Assembly: GCA_021807965.1 (NCBI GenBank)
Contig: JAKBCI010000120.1
Coordinates: forward strand, 1-5,866
Reading direction: 5' to 3'
DNA from: Actinomycetes bacterium
Lineage (GTDB): Bacteria > Actinomycetota > Acidimicrobiia > Acidimicrobiales > RAAP-2
Length of the DNA: 5,866 bases
Position numbers and translations under genes: made by a program. How positions within the stretch are numbered: position 1 is the stretch's first letter; every line of letters starts with the position of its first letter. Positions 4,401 through 5,866 of the stretch are shown here, piece by piece. The notes below the pieces were generated by a model, which saw only the letters and a list, made by a program, of their open reading frames with translations, made no database searches and was not told the DNA's origin.

Positions 4401-5866
4401 TGCAGAGCGCAAAGACCCGCACCGTCGTGTCGGACCTGATCGAGCGCTCGCACCGACTCGGGGCAGATCCCCGCAACACCAACTACGCCGGCGGCAACAC
4501 GTCCGCGAAGGCCACGATCGTCGACCCGGCCAGCGGTGACGACGTCGACGTGATGTGGGTCAAGGGCTCGGGCGGCGACCTCGGCACGCTCAGCGAATCG
4601 GGCCTCGCGGTGCTGCGGCTCGACCGGTTGCGTCGGCTCGTGGCGGTCTACCCGGGCGTCGACCGCGAGGATGAGATGGTCGCCGCCTTCGACTTCTGCC
4701 TCCACGGTCGCGGTGGCGCGGCACCCTCAATCGACACCGCGATGCACGGACTGGTCGAGTGCGCGCACGTCGACCACCTCCACCCCGACGCGGGGATCGC
4801 GCTCGCCACGGCGCTCGACGGCGAACGACTGACGCGCGAGTGCTTTGGTGACGCCGTCGTGTGGGTCCCGTGGCGGCGACCGGGCTTCCAGCTCGGGCTG
4901 GACATCGCGGCCATCCAGGCCGCCAACCCACGGGCCATCGGCTGCGTGCTCGGCGGGCACGGGATCACCGCGTGGGGTGACACGAGCGACGAGTGTGAGC
5001 AGCGTTCCCTGCACATCATCCGCACCGCGGAGGCCTTCTTGGCCGAGCGGGGACGCCCCGACGCCTTCGGCGGCGTGGTCGCGGCGTGGGCACCACTGCC
5101 AGCCGAGCAGCGCCACCGTCGCGCCGCCGAGCTCTTCCCGCTCCTGCGCGGTCTCGCCAGCACCGACGTTCGTCAAGTGGGCCACTACAACGATGATGAC
5201 GTCGTGCTGGACTTCGTCTCGCGCGAGCGGCTCGTGGAGCTGGCAATGCGCGGAACGTCGTGCCCCGATCACTTCTTACGCACGAAGGTGCGTCCGTTGA
5301 TCGTCGACCTTCCCGGTGACGCCCCCCTCGAGGAGCTCGAACTACGGATCCGACCGCTCCACGACGAGTACCGCGACGAGTACCGCGCCTACTACGAGCG
5401 GTACGCGACGCCCGAGTCACCGGCGATCCGCGGCGCCGATCCGGCGATCGTGCTCGTTCCCGGCGTCGGGATGTTCAGTTTCGGTCGTGACAAGCAGACC
5501 GCCCGGGTGGCGGGGGAGTTCTACGTCAACGCCATCAACGTCATGCGCGGTGCGGAGTCGGTGTCGGTCTACCAGCCGATCTCAGAGCAGGAGAAGTTCC
5601 GCATCGAGTACTGGGAACTCGAGGAGCACAAGCTGCGTCGCATGGCCCCACCGAAGGCGCTCGCGACGCGCGTCGCCTTCGTGACCGGTGGCGGTTCGGG
5701 GATCGGCGCGGCGACCGCGCGACGTTTCGTCGCCGAGGGGGCGTGCGTCGTGATCGCCGACCTCAATCGTGAGAGCGCGGCGGCGTTGGCCGACGAGCTC
5801 GGCGGCCCTGACAAGGCCGTCGCGGTCGACGTCGACGTCTCCTCGCCCGAGGACGTCGCGCGGGCG
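4400..5866 (+). CDS. rhaD: Bifunctional rhamnulose-1-phosphate aldolase / short-chain dehydrogenase (3'-truncated)
   Basis: Open for 489 codons to the window edge without a stop; family members (RhaD aldolase-ADH, B. subtilis YuxG, also called RhaEW) are about 680-700 residues, so roughly 200 are missing. The N-terminal class II aldolase domain splits rhamnulose-1-phosphate into dihydroxyacetone phosphate and L-lactaldehyde. It shows GGNTSAK (31-37) and KGSGGDLG (55-62), phosphate/active-site loops, and probable zinc ligands H126 and H128 (in HVDHLH) and H187 (in GGHG). A conserved linker has PGVGMFSFG (354-362), then EFYVNAINVMRG and IEYWELEEHKL. The C-terminal Rossmann domain begins about 424 with TGGGSGIG (429-436); D454 at the end of strand 2 predicts NAD rather than NADP. 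The catalytic Tyr-x-x-x-Lys lies beyond the window. It acts on the product of RhaI after phosphorylation by a kinase not seen here. Start overlaps the rhaI stop by one base, indicating translational coupling. Confidence 0.94.
   Translation, partial: MQSAKTRTVVSDLIERSHRLGADPRNTNYAGGNTSAKATIVDPASGDDVDVMWVKGSGGDLGTLSESGLAVLRLDRLRRLVAVYPGVDREDEMVAAFDFCLHGRGGAAPSIDTAMHGLVECAHVDHLHPDAGIALATALDGERLTRECFGDAVVWVPWRRPGFQLGLDIAAIQAANPRAIGCVLGGHGITAWGDTSDECEQRSLHIIRTAEAFLAERGRPDAFGGVVAAWAPLPAEQRHRRAAELFPLLRGLASTDVRQVGHYNDDDVVLDFVSRERLVELAMRGTSCPDHFLRTKVRPLIVDLPGDAPLEELELRIRPLHDEYRDEYRAYYERYATPESPAIRGADPAIVLVPGVGMFSFGRDKQTARVAGEFYVNAINVMRGAESVSVYQPISEQEKFRIEYWELEEHKLRRMAPPKALATRVAFVTGGGSGIGAATARRFVAEGACVVIADLNRESAAALADELGGPDKAVAVDVDVSSPEDVARA
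5363..5386 (+). repeat. Perfect 12-nt tandem duplication inside rhaD
   Basis: GACGAGTACCGC occurs twice in a row, encoding DEYRDEYR (residues 322-329). The surrounding Tyr/Arg-rich helix (continuing AYYERY) is a usual feature of the family linker, so this may be codon coincidence in a repetitive helix rather than a recent insertion. Confidence 0.6.

Noticed and set aside
3246..4412. A 388-codon open frame on the - strand, almost exactly opposite rhaI.
   Set aside because: It mirrors the codon bias of rhaI (few T/A at third positions), its product is low-complexity and rich in Val, Asp, Arg and His, and no domain is recognisable. The + strand isomerase is unambiguous.
4845..5684. Two + strand frames (4845-5300 and 5316-5684) inside the aldolase gene.
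   Set aside because: Ser/Arg/Thr/Pro-rich frame shadows of the continuous aldolase/dehydrogenase frame, which runs without a stop from 4400 to the edge.
1..5866. A novel defence, mobile or otherwise undescribed system.
   Set aside because: Every gene fits a known rhamnose-use family in a usual order. There are no transposase, integrase, CRISPR-like repeats or RNA genes, and base composition is even apart from the promoter region.

Overview
This window is the middle of a catabolic operon for L-rhamnose. All genes are on the + strand, in the order sugar ABC permease (5'-truncated), second ABC permease, substrate-binding protein, L-rhamnose mutarotase, L-rhamnose isomerase, and a bifunctional rhamnulose-1-phosphate aldolase / short-chain dehydrogenase (3'-truncated by the window edge). 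DNA is GC-rich with strong G/C bias at third codon positions. The gene order, the RhaI-type isomerase and the fused aldolase-dehydrogenase all resemble actinobacterial rhamnose loci. I infer an actinomycete-type host and cannot name a genus from sequence alone.

Layout: 1-541 is the C-terminal half of permease 1 (rhaP-like). 534-1601 is permease 2 (rhaQ-like), overlapping it by 8 nt. 1602-1743 is the only sizeable gap (142 nt). It is visibly more A/T-rich and holds a likely promoter with three related copies of a 12-nt motif, probably an operator. 1744-2814 is the secreted binding protein (rhaS). 2815-2898 holds a perfect 14-bp stem-loop. 2899-3216 is the mutarotase (rhaM, GTG start). 3234-4400 is the isomerase (rhaI). 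4400 to the end is the aldolase/dehydrogenase, open for 489 codons with no stop. No stretch over 300 nt lacks a gene.

How it works together: RhaS captures rhamnose outside the membrane and delivers it to the two permeases; the ATPase subunit is not in the window and is expected upstream. RhaM interconverts the alpha and beta anomers, RhaI isomerises L-rhamnose to L-rhamnulose, and a kinase (absent here, presumably nearby) makes rhamnulose-1-phosphate. The aldolase domain then yields dihydroxyacetone phosphate and L-lactaldehyde, and the fused dehydrogenase domain is expected to oxidise or reduce the lactaldehyde.

I see no sign of an undescribed system: no mobile elements, CRISPR, tRNA or rRNA. 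The items most worth a second look are the repeat-bearing promoter before rhaS, the strong stem-loop after rhaS, and a binding protein with a plain (non-lipoprotein) signal peptide.
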